This document shows, piece by piece, positions 8,748 through 17,387 of a stretch of 64,000 nt of DNA. The first letter of the stretch is position 1; each line of letters starts with the position of its first letter. The stretch comes from Azospirillum brasilense (GTDB lineage: Bacteria; Pseudomonadota; Alphaproteobacteria; Azospirillales; Azospirillaceae), in assembly GCF_003349955.1 (NCBI RefSeq), contig NZ_QLKQ01000004.1:87197-151196 (forward strand), in the 5' to 3' direction. Both the position numbers and the translations under genes were made by a program. Below the pieces are notes generated by a model. It was not told where the DNA came from. It saw only the letters and a list, made by a program, of their open reading frames with translations, and did not search any database.

Positions 8748-8762
8748 ATAGCGGTCCGCTAT
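8748..8762. promoter_or_regulatory. toxin-antitoxin operator palindrome
   Basis: ATAGCGG-T-CCGCTAT, a perfect 15-base inverted repeat in an AT-rich stretch ten bases upstream of the toxin start. A further half-site ATAGCGG occurs inside the toxin gene at about 8721-8727. Position and symmetry fit autorepression by the XRE antitoxin. Confidence 0.6.
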
Positions 8763-8788
8763 TTACCCATCAAGCGTATCGTTATGTG

Positions 8789-9478
8789 TCACTGATACTT
8801 GGCGTAGACCCAGAGAACGCGGGCGTCCTCGTCCCCGTCCGAGAGCCAGAGATGCGGGGTGCTGGCGTCGTAATACATGGAATCGCCGGCTTCCAGCCGC
8901 AGCGGCTCGTAGATCTGGCTGTGAACCACCAGCGTGCCGGAGACGACGTGCAGGAACAGCTCCGCGTCGTACTTGGCCCATTCCGGATAGGCGTCGAGCG
9001 AGCGGGCGACGACGGTGGTCATGATCGGGGTCATGACCTTGTTGGTCAGCTCCGGGCAGAGCCAGGCGTTGTTGCAGGTGCCGGTGGGGAAGGGACGGCC
9101 ATCGCCCGACCGCGTCACCGAACGGCGTCCGGCCACGCGCAGCGTCGGGGTCGGCCCGCCGATGATCGCCGCCGCGTCCATCTCGAAGCCGCCGGCGATC
9201 TTCTGGAGGGTGGTGACCGTCGGCGACAGCTCGTTGCGCTCGATCTTGGACAGGGTGGACACGCCGACCCCGGTGCGGTCGGCCGCCTGCTGGAGCGTCA
9301 GCCCCAGGCGCTTGCGCAGGTTCTTCAGCCGGACGCCGAGGTCCAGTTCCCCGTCCGCCCCGCTCTGGGAGGCGGAGGTGGCCGCGTCGGGCCGCTCGAT
9401 CACATCCATTGCCTCGTCCGCCGCCTGTCGTGTCGCGATTCGTCGTACATGCCTGGTCGTCAGGGCGGGCCGCTTCAT
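8789..9478 (-). CDS. XRE-family regulator with C-terminal cupin domain
   Basis: Transcription factor of 229 residues. An N-terminal helix-turn-helix (about 48-105: LKNLRKRLGLTLQQAADRTG, VSTLSKIERNELSPTVTTLQ) is joined to a small-molecule-sensing cupin (about 150-229: DAELFLHVVSGTLVVHSQIYEPL, LEAGDSMYYDASTPHLWLS). XRE-cupin proteins usually sense an amine, sugar or acid and control its catabolism. The ATG overlaps the stop of the FAD dehydrogenase gene upstream (ATGA), so the two are translationally coupled, and it probably controls that gene and/or the divergent FMN oxidase gene. The 38-residue N-terminal extension before the HTH is basic and without recognised function. Confidence 0.85.
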   Translation of the reverse strand: MKRPALTTRHVRRIATRQAADEAMDVIERPDAATSASQSGADGELDLGVRLKNLRKRLGLTLQQAADRTGVGVSTLSKIERNELSPTVTTLQKIAGGFEMDAAAIIGGPTPTLRVAGRRSVTRSGDGRPFPTGTCNNAWLCPELTNKVMTPIMTTVVARSLDAYPEWAKYDAELFLHVVSGTLVVHSQIYEPLRLEAGDSMYYDASTPHLWLSDGDEDARVLWVYAKYQ

Positions 9479-10911
9479 TGAGGGTCCTCGAACACCAGAA
9501 CCTTTCCAGGATTCATCATATGGTCCGGGTCGAGCAACGCTTTGATCTGCGTCATCAGCCGATAGCGCGCCGGATCGATGGAGTTGGCGAGCCGTTTGCG
9601 GTTGCTGCGGCCGATCCCGTGCTCCGCGCTGATCGAACCATCGCAGGCGAGCGTCGCCGTGTCGACGATCTCGTTGATTTGCGCCGCCGCCGCCTCGAAC
9701 GCGTCGCGGGAGGGAAAGGCGTCGTGGTCGAAATGGATCACCGCGTGCAGGTTGCCGTCGCCGACATGGCCGACGAACAGCCGCCGCGCCTGCGGGAAGG
9801 CCTCGCGCACGCCGCGCTCCGTCTCCGCCGCGAAATCCCCCAGCCGGTCGAGCGCCACCACCGTGTCGTAGGAGACGCTGATGCCGGCCACCTTGTTCGC
9901 CTCCGACACCGAATGGCGCAGGCGCCACAGCGCCTCGCGCTGCGCGCCGCTCTTGGGAATCACGGCGTCGGCGACGAGGCCGCGTTCCAGCGCGTCGGCA
10001 AGGCACTCCTCAAGAATCGAGGCCAGATCCATGGCGGCGAAGCTGTCCTCCGCCTCGATGAGCACGTACCAGGGGTGCGGCTCCGCGAAGGGCAGGGTGC
10101 AGCCGGGGATGTGGTCGAGCACGAGCTGCATCTGGGAGTGCGACATGACTTCGTAGGCGCTGACCCGGTCGCCGAGGCGGGAGCGGACGGCGGCCAGAAG
10201 CTCCAGCGCCTGGTCGAGATGGCCGGCGCCGGCCATGGCGGTGGCGCTCGCCTGCGGCTGGGGGAACAGCTTCAGCACCGCCGCCGTGATGATGCCCAGC
10301 GTGCCTTCCGCCCCGATGAACAGGTGGCGCACGGCGTAGCCGCTGTTGTCCTTGCGCAGCCGCTTCAGGTCGTTCATCACCGAGCCGTCGGGAAGCACCA
10401 CCTCCAGCCCCAGAACCATGTCGCGCATCGGTCCGTAGCGCAGCACCGCCGTGCCGCCGGCGTTGGTCGCGATGTTGCCGCCGATCTGGCAGCTCCCCTC
10501 CGCGCCCAGGCTGAGCGGGAAGAGGCGCCCGGCCTCCTGCGCGCGGGCCTGCAGGTCGGCCAGGATGCAGCCCGCCTCCACCGTCATGGTGTTGTCCAGC
10601 GCGCTGACCTGCCGCACCCGGTTCAGCCGGTCGAGCCGCAGCACCACCGCCTCGTCCGAGAAGGGCGTGGCGCCGCCGCACATGCCGGTGTTGCCGCCCT
10701 GCGGCACGATCGTCCCGCCATGCTCGCGCACCAGCAGGACGGTCGCCGCCACCTGCTCGGTGTCCGCGGGGTAGACGGCGCACAGCGCCGTGCCCTGGTA
10801 GCGGCCCCGCCAGTCCCGCGTCAGCGGTTCGAGATCCGTCGCCTGCGTGACCACATGGCGCTCCCCCAGGAGCGTACGCAGCGACGTCAGCAGAGCCTGT
10901 GGGTCACGCAT
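9475..10911 (-). CDS. FAD-linked 2-hydroxyacid dehydrogenase (GlcD/D-lactate/D-2-hydroxyglutarate type)
   Basis: Flavoenzyme of 478 residues that oxidises a D-2-hydroxyacid (glycolate, D-lactate or D-2-hydroxyglutarate). The PCMH FAD-binding domain carries VPQGGNTGMCGGATP and LGAEGSCQIGGNIATNAGG; the C-terminal FAD-oxidase domain carries GHVGDGNLHAVIHFDHD (metal and substrate ligands) and the closing SAEHGIGRSNRKRL. The start is ATG 10911 with GAGGA upstream; the frame is open far beyond it, but that extension is non-coding in character. No GlcE/GlcF or iron-sulphur subunit is adjacent, so a stand-alone D-2-hydroxyglutarate or D-lactate enzyme is more likely than the glycolate oxidase complex. 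It is divergent from an FMN-dependent oxidase of L-2-hydroxyacid type. Confidence 0.85.
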   Translation of the reverse strand: MRDPQALLTSLRTLLGERHVVTQATDLEPLTRDWRGRYQGTALCAVYPADTEQVAATVLLVREHGGTIVPQGGNTGMCGGATPFSDEAVVLRLDRLNRVRQVSALDNTMTVEAGCILADLQARAQEAGRLFPLSLGAEGSCQIGGNIATNAGGTAVLRYGPMRDMVLGLEVVLPDGSVMNDLKRLRKDNSGYAVRHLFIGAEGTLGIITAAVLKLFPQPQASATAMAGAGHLDQALELLAAVRSRLGDRVSAYEVMSHSQMQLVLDHIPGCTLPFAEPHPWYVLIEAEDSFAAMDLASILEECLADALERGLVADAVIPKSGAQREALWRLRHSVSEANKVAGISVSYDTVVALDRLGDFAAETERGVREAFPQARRLFVGHVGDGNLHAVIHFDHDAFPSRDAFEAAAAQINEIVDTATLACDGSISAEHGIGRSNRKRLANSIDPARYRLMTQIKALLDPDHMMNPGKVLVFEDPQ

Positions 10912-11157
10912 CGGGCAGGTCCTCGTGGCTTCGGGGCCGGGGTGAAGGGAGCCGGGCTGGCGGTGGGAGGCCGGGGCAAAAATCGGTGTCGCGAACAATC
11001 GGCTGGCGCGATCGGACGTTGACGATATTGTCACTCGATGTCTAGCATACGAAAAACTGTTCCCAAAAAGATAATTTTTGTCGGAGCGGCATCCAATGGT
11101 CCTATCTTGCGCATCGTGCGGCGTGGGCGTTCTCTTCCATGAAGCGGCGAGATCGCC
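10912..11157. promoter_or_regulatory. divergent promoter region between two hydroxyacid oxidase genes
   Basis: A 246-base gap between divergently read genes. The centre (about 11018-11085) is distinctly AT-richer (ACGATATTGTCAC, GATAATTTTTGTC) and presumably holds back-to-back promoters. No clean long palindrome was found for the XRE-cupin regulator. Confidence 0.45.
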
Positions 11158-12306
11158 GTGACCGCGCCGCTCAACATCGCCGAGGCCCGGCAGCGGGCGC
11201 GGTCCCGCCTGCCGCGCGGCTTGTTCGAGTACATCGATCGCGGCACCGAGGACGAAACCGGCATCGCCGCGTCCAAGACCGCGCTCGACAATCTCGCCTT
11301 CAAACCGCGCGTGCTGGTGGACGTGTCGAAACGGGACGCCGCCACCCGCCTGTTCGGGGTGAGCCAGCCCATGCCGCTGGTGGTGGCGCCAACCGCCGTC
11401 GCCGGGCTGGTCTGGTACGACGGCGAGGTGGAGCTGGCCAAGGCCGCCGCCGCGGTCGGCATTCCCTTCTGCGTCTCCACCCAGTCGATCACCTCCATTG
11501 AGCGGATCGCCAGGGAATCCGGGGCGCGGCTGTGGTTCCAGCTCTACGTCTGGCGCAAGCGCGAGCGCGCTCTCGATCTGGTGCGGCGGGCCGAACGGGC
11601 GGGGGCGGAGGCGCTGGTCCTGACCGTCGACACCGCGGTGACTCCCAACCGCGAATACAACATCCGCAACGGCTTCGGCATTCCGATCAAGCCGTCGCTG
11701 CGCGCCGGGCTGGACTGCCTCGTCCATCCGCGCTGGTTCGCCGGGGTCTTCGTCAAATACCTGCGCAACGGCGGCGTGCCGACCTACGCCCACTATCCCG
11801 ACGAGTTCCGCACTGCGCTGGGCCGGGTCGCCGTTGGGGACGAGATCAGCCTCGCCCAGGATGTGGGGTGGGACGACGTGCGGACCCTGCGGGACGCCTG
11901 GCCGGGCACGCTGATCCTGAAGGGCGTGCTGCGCGCCGACGACGCGGAGAGGGCAGCCGAGCTGGGGGTGGACGGCATCGTCGTGTCCAACCACGGCGCC
12001 CGCAATCTGGACCACGCCATCCACCCCGCGCGCTGCCTTGCGGACATCGCCGAACGGGTCGGCGACCGGCTGACCGTGCTGGCGGACGGCGGGGTGCGGC
12101 GGGGCAGCCATGTCGCCGGCTATCTGGGGCTGGGCGCGCAGGGTGTGCTGCTCGGCCGCGCCGTCCTCTATGGGCTGGCGACCGGTGGGGCGGCGGGAGC
12201 GCAGGCGGTGCTGGAGCTGTTCCGGCGCGAACTTCTGACCATCATGGGCTTCCTCGGCGCTCCGACCTTGGCCGACATCAGGGGAACGGTGGAACGGCCA
12301 CGTTGA
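11158..12306 (+). CDS. FMN-dependent alpha-hydroxy acid oxidase/dehydrogenase
   Basis: TIM-barrel flavoprotein of 382 residues in the L-lactate dehydrogenase/glycolate oxidase/mandelate dehydrogenase family. Visible signatures: LFEYIDRGTEDETG at the start of the barrel, VVAPTAVAGLVWYDGEVELA (FMN site), LILKGVLRADDAERA with the flavin-contacting Lys, and VVSNHGARNLDH with the catalytic His; the usual SNHGGRQLD reads SNHGARNLD here. The C-terminal ADGGVRRGSHVAGYLGLGA and LLGRAVLYGLA bind the phosphate. It starts at GTG 11158. Divergence from the FAD-linked enzyme suggests the pair handles both forms of one 2-hydroxyacid, or two related acids, under the XRE-cupin regulator. Confidence 0.85.
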   Translation: MTAPLNIAEARQRARSRLPRGLFEYIDRGTEDETGIAASKTALDNLAFKPRVLVDVSKRDAATRLFGVSQPMPLVVAPTAVAGLVWYDGEVELAKAAAAVGIPFCVSTQSITSIERIARESGARLWFQLYVWRKRERALDLVRRAERAGAEALVLTVDTAVTPNREYNIRNGFGIPIKPSLRAGLDCLVHPRWFAGVFVKYLRNGGVPTYAHYPDEFRTALGRVAVGDEISLAQDVGWDDVRTLRDAWPGTLILKGVLRADDAERAAELGVDGIVVSNHGARNLDHAIHPARCLADIAERVGDRLTVLADGGVRRGSHVAGYLGLGAQGVLLGRAVLYGLATGGAAGAQAVLELFRRELLTIMGFLGAPTLADIRGTVERPR

Positions 12307-12691
12307 CGTGTGCTGGAGCGCCGTTTTTATCGGATCGTCCTTTTTTGTCCATTATACGATTTGTTGTTGCAGCGAAGGGAAAAATAAGGTCACATCTCTT
12401 TCGTCGGAAGCGGGCGGGGCCGGGATGAAGGTCCCATAAGCGACATTTCATCGTTCCGCTCCCTCCGGCACGGCCCCGGCACCACGCCGGGCGTGAGTTC
12501 AGGCACGGATTTCCGGCGCCACGCCGGTCTTTGTCGATTTCATCGAACTCTTTTCATCGTCTTTTTTCCGATCGTCCCAAACCGGCTTCCCGCATTGCGG
12601 GGGCAAGGCCGCCCTGCGGCCTCAGCACACCGCCAGGCCATGCTTCAGGCAGCACGCCTCAAACGCCACGCTTAGGAATCCCGAGGACCCC
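12307..12691. other. intergenic region, probable promoter of the DapA-family gene
   Basis: A 385-base gap without a convincing gene. Its left part (12325-12400) and the stretch around 12530-12590 are AT-rich, for example TTTTTTGTCC followed by TTATACGAT, which could be promoter elements. Short open frames here lack coding character. No strong hairpin was seen after the preceding stop. Confidence 0.4.
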
Positions 12692-13591
12692 ATGGCACTC
12701 ACCCATTCGGAGATCAGCGGCCTGTTCAGCGCCATCGTCACGCCGCTGACGGTCGACGGTTCCGTCGACATCGCCGGCCTGAAGCGGCTGGTGCGGCACC
12801 AGCTCGACGCCGGGGCGTCCGGCATCGTGCCGATCGGCGGCACCGGCGAGTATCCCGCCCTGTCGCGGGACGAGCGCAAGCGCGTCGTCGCCGCCTGCGT
12901 GGAGGAGGCCGGCGGGAAGCCGGTGATCCCCGGCGTGCTGTCCACCGGTTTCCAGGACGCGGTCGAGGCCGGGCGCGACTTCGCCGCCGCCGGAGCCGCC
13001 GCGGTGATGACCGTCACCCCCTATTACGCCGCCGGCACCCAGGAGGGCATGCGCGCCTATTTCCGCGCCTACCGCGATGCGGTGGACCTGCCGGTCATGC
13101 TGTACCAGATCCCGCGCCGCACCACCGTGGCGGTCACCGCCGAGGGCGTGCAGGCGATGGCGGAGGACGGCTCCATCATCGGCATGAAGTTCTCCTCCTA
13201 CGACATGCCGGAGTTCATCAAGACGATGAAGTACGCCGGCGACAAGATCTCCGTGCTGAGCGGCGAGGAGCCGCTGTTCGCCACCCACGTCGCGCTGGGC
13301 GCGCGGGGCGGCGTGCTGGCCTCGGCGACCATCTACCCGCGGATCTGGCTGCGCATCTTCGAGCTGGCGCGCGCCGGCAAGCTGAACGAGGCGCTGGCCG
13401 AGCAGACCCGGATCGACCCGGTGGTGAATTCCATCTTCCTGGAAACCAACCCCGGCCCGCTGAAGGCCTTCATGGCGATGGCCGGCATGCCGGTCGGCGG
13501 GGTGCGGCTGCCGCTGACCGCGCCGACCGCCGAAACCACCGAGAAGCTCCAGGCCGTCGCCCGGCACGCGCGCGACATCGCGCTCGCCTGA
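12692..13591 (+). CDS. dihydrodipicolinate synthase (DapA) family lyase/deaminase
   Basis: Class I TIM-barrel protein of 299 residues of the DHDPS/N-acetylneuraminate lyase family. It has a GGTGEYP loop, the catalytic Tyr in LYQIPRRT (about 138) and the Schiff-base Lys in IIGMKFSS (about 165). The C-terminal ETNPGPLKAFM corresponds to TNPxPxK of true DapA. Its place before an amino-acid ABC transporter, and not in a lysine operon, argues for a catabolic member such as a hydroxyproline-pathway deaminase or a keto-acid aldolase/dehydratase. GAGGACCCC precedes the ATG. The family is certain; the substrate is open. Confidence 0.8.
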   Translation: MALTHSEISGLFSAIVTPLTVDGSVDIAGLKRLVRHQLDAGASGIVPIGGTGEYPALSRDERKRVVAACVEEAGGKPVIPGVLSTGFQDAVEAGRDFAAAGAAAVMTVTPYYAAGTQEGMRAYFRAYRDAVDLPVMLYQIPRRTTVAVTAEGVQAMAEDGSIIGMKFSSYDMPEFIKTMKYAGDKISVLSGEEPLFATHVALGARGGVLASATIYPRIWLRIFELARAGKLNEALAEQTRIDPVVNSIFLETNPGPLKAFMAMAGMPVGGVRLPLTAPTAETTEKLQAVARHARDIALA

Positions 13592-13759
13592 CGGCCGAAA
13601 GGACCATTTCGGGCGCTCCCTCCCCCGGAAAGCGCCCCAACAACGCGAAGCCGCGGCGGCGGCCGGTCAACGAACACGGAACGGCCTGAGCACAGGTAAA
13701 GACACACACGTCACGACACATCCGGTCGGACAGCCCGACGGACCACAAGGGAGACGGAC

Positions 13760-14614
13760 ATGGTGAATCGCAGGGAACTGGCTGGGTTTCTGGGCGCCGG
13801 CGCGGCGGTCGGGGCTTTCGGGGCCACCATGGCGGCGGGCATCGCCCCGGCCGCGGCGCAGGAGGGCGGCAGCTCCTTCGACCGGGTCCTGAAGGCCAAG
13901 AAGCTGCGCATCGGCGGCGTGGCGACCGGCGCCCCCTGGATCATGAAGGACCAGACGACCGGCCAGTGGTCGGGCCAGTTCTGGGACATCGGGTCGGCGC
14001 TCGCCGCCGACATGGACGTCGGCATCGAGGTGGTCGAGACCACCTGGGGCAACGCCATCCTCGACCTCCAGGCCAACAAGATCGACGTCATGTTCGGCAT
14101 GAACCCGACGCCGAAACGCGCCCTGGCTGTCGACTTCACGGTCCCGGTCTACAACAGCGCCCTGGTGGTCATCGCCAAGCCGGGCTTCGAGCCGAAGAGC
14201 TGGGCCGACATGAACAAGCCGGAGGTCAAGATCGCCGTGGACGTCGGCTCGGCCCACGACCAGGTGGCCAGCCGCCTCTGCCCGAACGCCCAGATCATCC
14301 GCTTCAAGTCGCTGGACGAGGCGACGCTGGCCGTGCGCAGCGGCCGGGCCGACGCCCAGTCGATCTTCTGGATGGGCGGCGTGCGCGCGGTGAAGCGCGA
14401 CCCGTCGCTGGGCAAGGTGATCGTGCCGCGCCCGATCTTCGGCTCCACCTCCAACGCGGCGGTGCGGCGCGAGACGGACAAGACCCTGCGCGACTTCGTG
14501 AACACCTGGATCGTCTACGCCCAGGGGCTGGGCCTGATCCGCGAGGCGGTGGTGAACAGCCTCGCCAAGGTGGACATCGCCATGAGCGACATCCCGGAAG
14601 GCATCACCTTCTAA
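13760..14614 (+). CDS. polar amino-acid ABC transporter substrate-binding protein
   Basis: Periplasmic binding protein of 284 residues of the PAAT/SBP_bac_3 family. The N-terminus carries a twin-arginine-type signal (NRRELAGFLGAGAAVG, cleavage near AAAQEGG), suggesting export folded through Tat. FDRVLKAKKLRIGGVATGAPW and FGMNPTPKRALAVDFTVPVY are the usual family motifs. GGAGAC lies before the ATG. It is first in a three-gene ABC operon. A perfect hairpin starts at its stop codon and a second follows before the permease gene, which may keep the binding-protein message more abundant than the membrane parts. Confidence 0.85.
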   Translation: MVNRRELAGFLGAGAAVGAFGATMAAGIAPAAAQEGGSSFDRVLKAKKLRIGGVATGAPWIMKDQTTGQWSGQFWDIGSALAADMDVGIEVVETTWGNAILDLQANKIDVMFGMNPTPKRALAVDFTVPVYNSALVVIAKPGFEPKSWADMNKPEVKIAVDVGSAHDQVASRLCPNAQIIRFKSLDEATLAVRSGRADAQSIFWMGGVRAVKRDPSLGKVIVPRPIFGSTSNAAVRRETDKTLRDFVNTWIVYAQGLGLIREAVVNSLAKVDIAMSDIPEGITF

Positions 14615-14636
14615 AGCGAACGTCCGTTCGCTTTAG
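14611..14636. terminator. perfect hairpin overlapping the stop codon of the binding-protein gene
   Basis: CTAAAGCGAACG, two bases (TC), CGTTCGCTTTAG: 12-bp perfect arms that include the TAA stop. There is no T-run, so complete termination is unlikely; an attenuation or 3'-end-protection role within the operon fits better. Confidence 0.7.
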
Positions 14637-14701
14637 AGTCACATCGCCTCACTCGCCGGCGGGCTTCGGCCGCACGTGCGGCCGGGACCGCCGTCGCGGT
14701 C

Positions 14702-14725
14702 CAAAGCGGATTGCAATCCGCTTTG
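14702..14725. repeat. 24-base perfect palindrome between binding-protein and permease genes
   Basis: CAAAGCGGATTG followed directly by CAATCCGCTTTG. It shares the AAAGCG ends with the hairpin at 14611-14636, so the two look like members of one short palindromic repeat family placed in the same 207-base gap. Confidence 0.7.
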
Positions 14726-14821
14726 AAGGAACCTGTCGACGGACCTGGGTTCCGATGACGCACGGCGGCCGGCCCCGCGGGGAGACGGCCGCCGTTCCGA
14801 AGCTTTGCAAGCAGGCCCGCC

Positions 14822-15484
14822 ATGTACACCTTCAACTTCGAGATGCTCTGGGGATACCGCTGGCTGTTCCTCAACGGCACGCTGGTCACCATCGGCCTGA
14901 CGGCCGCCGTCGTCGTGCTGGGCCTGCTGCTCGGGCTGGTCGGCGGGCTGGCCCAGCTCTCGCGCTTCGCGGTGCTGCGCTGGATTTCCTGGGCCTACAT
15001 CGAGCTGTTCCGCTGCACGCCGCTGCTGGTGCAACTCCTGTGGTTCTACTACGCGCTGCCGATGCTGACCGGCATCCAGATCGACGCGATCACGGCCTCC
15101 GTCCTCACCCTGTCGCTCTACGGCGGGTCCTTCTACGCGGAGGTGATCCGGGGCGGCGTGGTCTCCATCGAGGCCGGACAGACGGAGGCCGGGCTGGCGC
15201 TCGGCATGACGCCGGCCAAGGTGATGCGGCGCATCGTGCTGCCCCAGGCGGTCAAGCGCATGATCCCGCCGCTGATGAACCAGTCGATCATCCAGTTCAA
15301 GAACACCTCGCTGGTCTCGGTGGTGGCGGTGCCCGACCTTCTCTACCAGGGGCAGGTCGCCGCGACGGACACCTTCCGCCCGCTGGAGGTCTACACCATC
15401 GTCGCGCTGATCTACTTCGTCGTGCTGGTCCCCCTGACGGCCATCGTGAAGCGGGGCGAAAAGCAGCTCCAGACCGGTCATTAA
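14822..15484 (+). CDS. polar amino-acid ABC transporter permease (HisM/GlnP type)
   Basis: Inner-membrane permease of 220 residues with about five membrane helices. The family motif region [22 protein letters not shown] contains the EAA loop that docks the ATPase, continued by [26 protein letters not shown]. The early segment [22 protein letters not shown] is the usual amino-acid permease signature. A single permease gene implies a homodimeric channel with the neighbouring binding protein and ATPase. It lies 207 bases after the binding-protein gene and 52 before the ATPase gene. Confidence 0.9.
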   Translation: MYTFNFEMLWGYRWLFLNGTLVTIGLTAAVVVLGLLLGLVGGLAQLSRFAVLRWISWAYIELFRCTPLLVQLLWFYYALPMLTGIQIDAITASVLTLSLYGGSFYAEVIRGGVVSIEAGQTEAGLALGMTPAKVMRRIVLPQAVKRMIPPLMNQSIIQFKNTSLVSVVAVPDLLYQGQVAATDTFRPLEVYTIVALIYFVVLVPLTAIVKRGEKQLQTGH

Positions 15485-15536
15485 GGTCCGGGTCACGGAC
15501 GTTCCCCCGGCGATCCAACGCGAGAGGCCCTTTTCC

Positions 15537-16301
15537 ATGAGCATTCCCAAGATCGAAGTCGCCGGGCTGAGGAAGCAGTTCGGCGAGCTGGTCGTCCTGC
15601 GCGACATCAACCTGAAGGTTGATTCCGGCGCCGTCGTGGCGCTGATCGGTCCCTCGGGGTCGGGCAAGTCCACGCTGCTGCGCTGCCTCAACCTGCTGGT
15701 GGTGCCGAACGGCGGCCGGGTCCGCATCGGCGGCGACGCCTTCGACTTCGAGACGGGCAAGGCGCTGCCCCGGCCCAAGGCGCAGGCGAAGTTCCGCTCC
15801 AACACCGGGATGGTGTTCCAGCACTTCAACCTGTTCCCGCACATGACCGTGCTCGGCAACGTGATGGAGGGGCCGGTCTCCGCCAAGAACATGCCGAAGG
15901 CGCAGGCCGAGGCCATCGGGCGCCGGCTGCTCGCCAAGGTCGGGCTGGCCGACAAGGCCGACGCCTACCCGGACCGGCTGTCCGGCGGGCAGAAGCAGCG
16001 CGTCGCCATCGCCCGCGCGCTGGCCATGGAGCCGGAGGTGATGCTGTTCGACGAGGCGACCTCCGCCCTCGACCCGGAGCTGGTGTCGGAGGTGCTGGGG
16101 GTGATGCGCGACCTCGCCGCCGAGGGCATGACGATGATCATCGTCACCCACGAGATCGCCTTCGCCCGCGAGGTCGCCGACCGGGTGATCTTCATGCGCG
16201 ACGGCGTGATCGTGGAGGAGGGGCCAGCGCGCGACGTCATCGACCGGCCGCAGCAGGAGGCCACCCGCGCCTTTCTCAGCCACTTCCACACACGCGGCTG
16301 A
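15537..16301 (+). CDS. polar amino-acid ABC transporter ATP-binding protein (GlnQ type)
   Basis: Cytoplasmic ATPase of 254 residues powering the amino-acid importer. It has Walker [10 protein letters not shown] (about residues 37-45), the Q-loop in [20 protein letters not shown], the signature [15 protein letters not shown], Walker [13 protein letters not shown], and the switch His in MIIVTHEI. Length and motifs are standard. Its stop lies 20 bases from the stop of the convergent LysR gene. Confidence 0.92.
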   Translation: MSIPKIEVAGLRKQFGELVVLRDINLKVDSGAVVALIGPSGSGKSTLLRCLNLLVVPNGGRVRIGGDAFDFETGKALPRPKAQAKFRSNTGMVFQHFNLFPHMTVLGNVMEGPVSAKNMPKAQAEAIGRRLLAKVGLADKADAYPDRLSGGQKQRVAIARALAMEPEVMLFDEATSALDPELVSEVLGVMRDLAAEGMTMIIVTHEIAFAREVADRVIFMRDGVIVEEGPARDVIDRPQQEATRAFLSHFHTRG

Positions 16302-16321
16302 ACCCGGGGGCTGACCCGGCG

Positions 16322-17227
16322 TTATTCCTGTTCGGGCAGTCGGAAGGCGGCGACGGCGTCGCGGAACCCTCCGAGGAAATCCTGCGCGAGGGTGGACAGC
16401 GACCGCTGCGCCGAATGCAGCACCGCCATTTCGAAGGTGATGGCCGGCTCGAAGGGGCGGATGGCGACGCCGCGCCCCGCATACTCCTGCGCCGTGAAGG
16501 GATCGACGATGGAGATTCCCGCACCGGCGGCGACCATGGCGCAGGCGATCATGGTGAGCTGGGTTTCCACCCGCATGGTCCGAGCGACACCGTGCTCGGC
16601 GAACATCGCGTCGATGGAATAGCGCATCAGCGTGGCGGCGCCGAGCGCGATGAAGGCCTCCCCCGCGAAGTCCTCCGGGACCAGCCGCTTGCGCGCGGCC
16701 AGGGGATGGTTGCTCGGCACCACGGCGACCGCCCGCACCCGCGGCATCCGCTCGCACAGAACCGTCGCGTGCTCCACCGCCGACTGGCCGAAGCCCAGCT
16801 CGCACTGGCCGGCGGCCACCCAATCGAGCACCTGCGGGGAGCTACTGCCCCACAGCGACACGTCCACCCGCGGCCGCTCCTCAAGGAAACGGGCGACGAA
16901 GCGCGGCAGGAAGCCGATGGCCATGGCCGGCATGGCGGCCACCCGCAGCGTGCCCGCCCGCCGCTCCTGCAGGTCGCGCGCCGCCTGCTCGATCCGCTCC
17001 AGCCCGACGAAGGACCGCTCCACCTCCTGATACAGCGACATCGCCTCGCTGGTCGGCGCGATGCGCGAGCCGCGCCGCTCGAACAGTGTCAGCTTCAGCG
17101 CGTATTGCAGGTCGGCGATCAGGCGGCTGACCGCCGGTTGCGAGATGTTCAGAAGCTCCGCCGCCGCGGTGATTCCGCCGGTCAGCATGACGGCGCGGAA
17201 CGCCTCGATCTGGCGGGGATTGAGCAT
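16322..17227 (-). CDS. LysR family transcriptional regulator
   Basis: LysR-type regulator of 301 residues with an N-terminal winged helix-turn-helix (LNPRQIEAFRAVMLTGGITAAAELLNISQPAVSRLI) and a C-terminal two-lobe effector-binding domain. I chose ATG 17227 because it opens directly on the conserved HTH; the frame is open 42 codons further but crosses the divergent promoter. It faces the PotDABC-type operon across 160 bases that hold a LysR-like box, so that operon and its amine-oxidising enzymes are its likely targets. It converges on the amino-acid transporter, which it could also affect. Confidence 0.9.
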   Translation of the reverse strand: MLNPRQIEAFRAVMLTGGITAAAELLNISQPAVSRLIADLQYALKLTLFERRGSRIAPTSEAMSLYQEVERSFVGLERIEQAARDLQERRAGTLRVAAMPAMAIGFLPRFVARFLEERPRVDVSLWGSSSPQVLDWVAAGQCELGFGQSAVEHATVLCERMPRVRAVAVVPSNHPLAARKRLVPEDFAGEAFIALGAATLMRYSIDAMFAEHGVARTMRVETQLTMIACAMVAAGAGISIVDPFTAQEYAGRGVAIRPFEPAITFEMAVLHSAQRSLSTLAQDFLGGFRDAVAAFRLPEQE

Positions 17228-17263
17228 TCCGGTGCCGTCAAAGGGTGTCAGATGCGTTGCAGC

Positions 17264-17278
17264 ATAACATTCAGTTAT
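17264..17278. promoter_or_regulatory. LysR-type box in the divergent promoter region
   Basis: ATAAC, five bases, GTTAT: a symmetrical 15-base site fitting the T-N11-A pattern, 37 bases upstream of the LysR start and about 110 upstream of the binding-protein start. The flanking bases to about 17310 are AT-rich (AACAATTCGATTTGAC), fitting overlapping divergent promoters. Confidence 0.5.
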
Positions 17279-17387
17279 AGACACCACAAACAATTCGATT
17301 TGACGATTATGCCAGCGGGGCGCGACGCTCCGGGGGTGCGACAAAACGCGCACCGCTGGGAAACGAACCAGAACAGGAGAGGGACAG

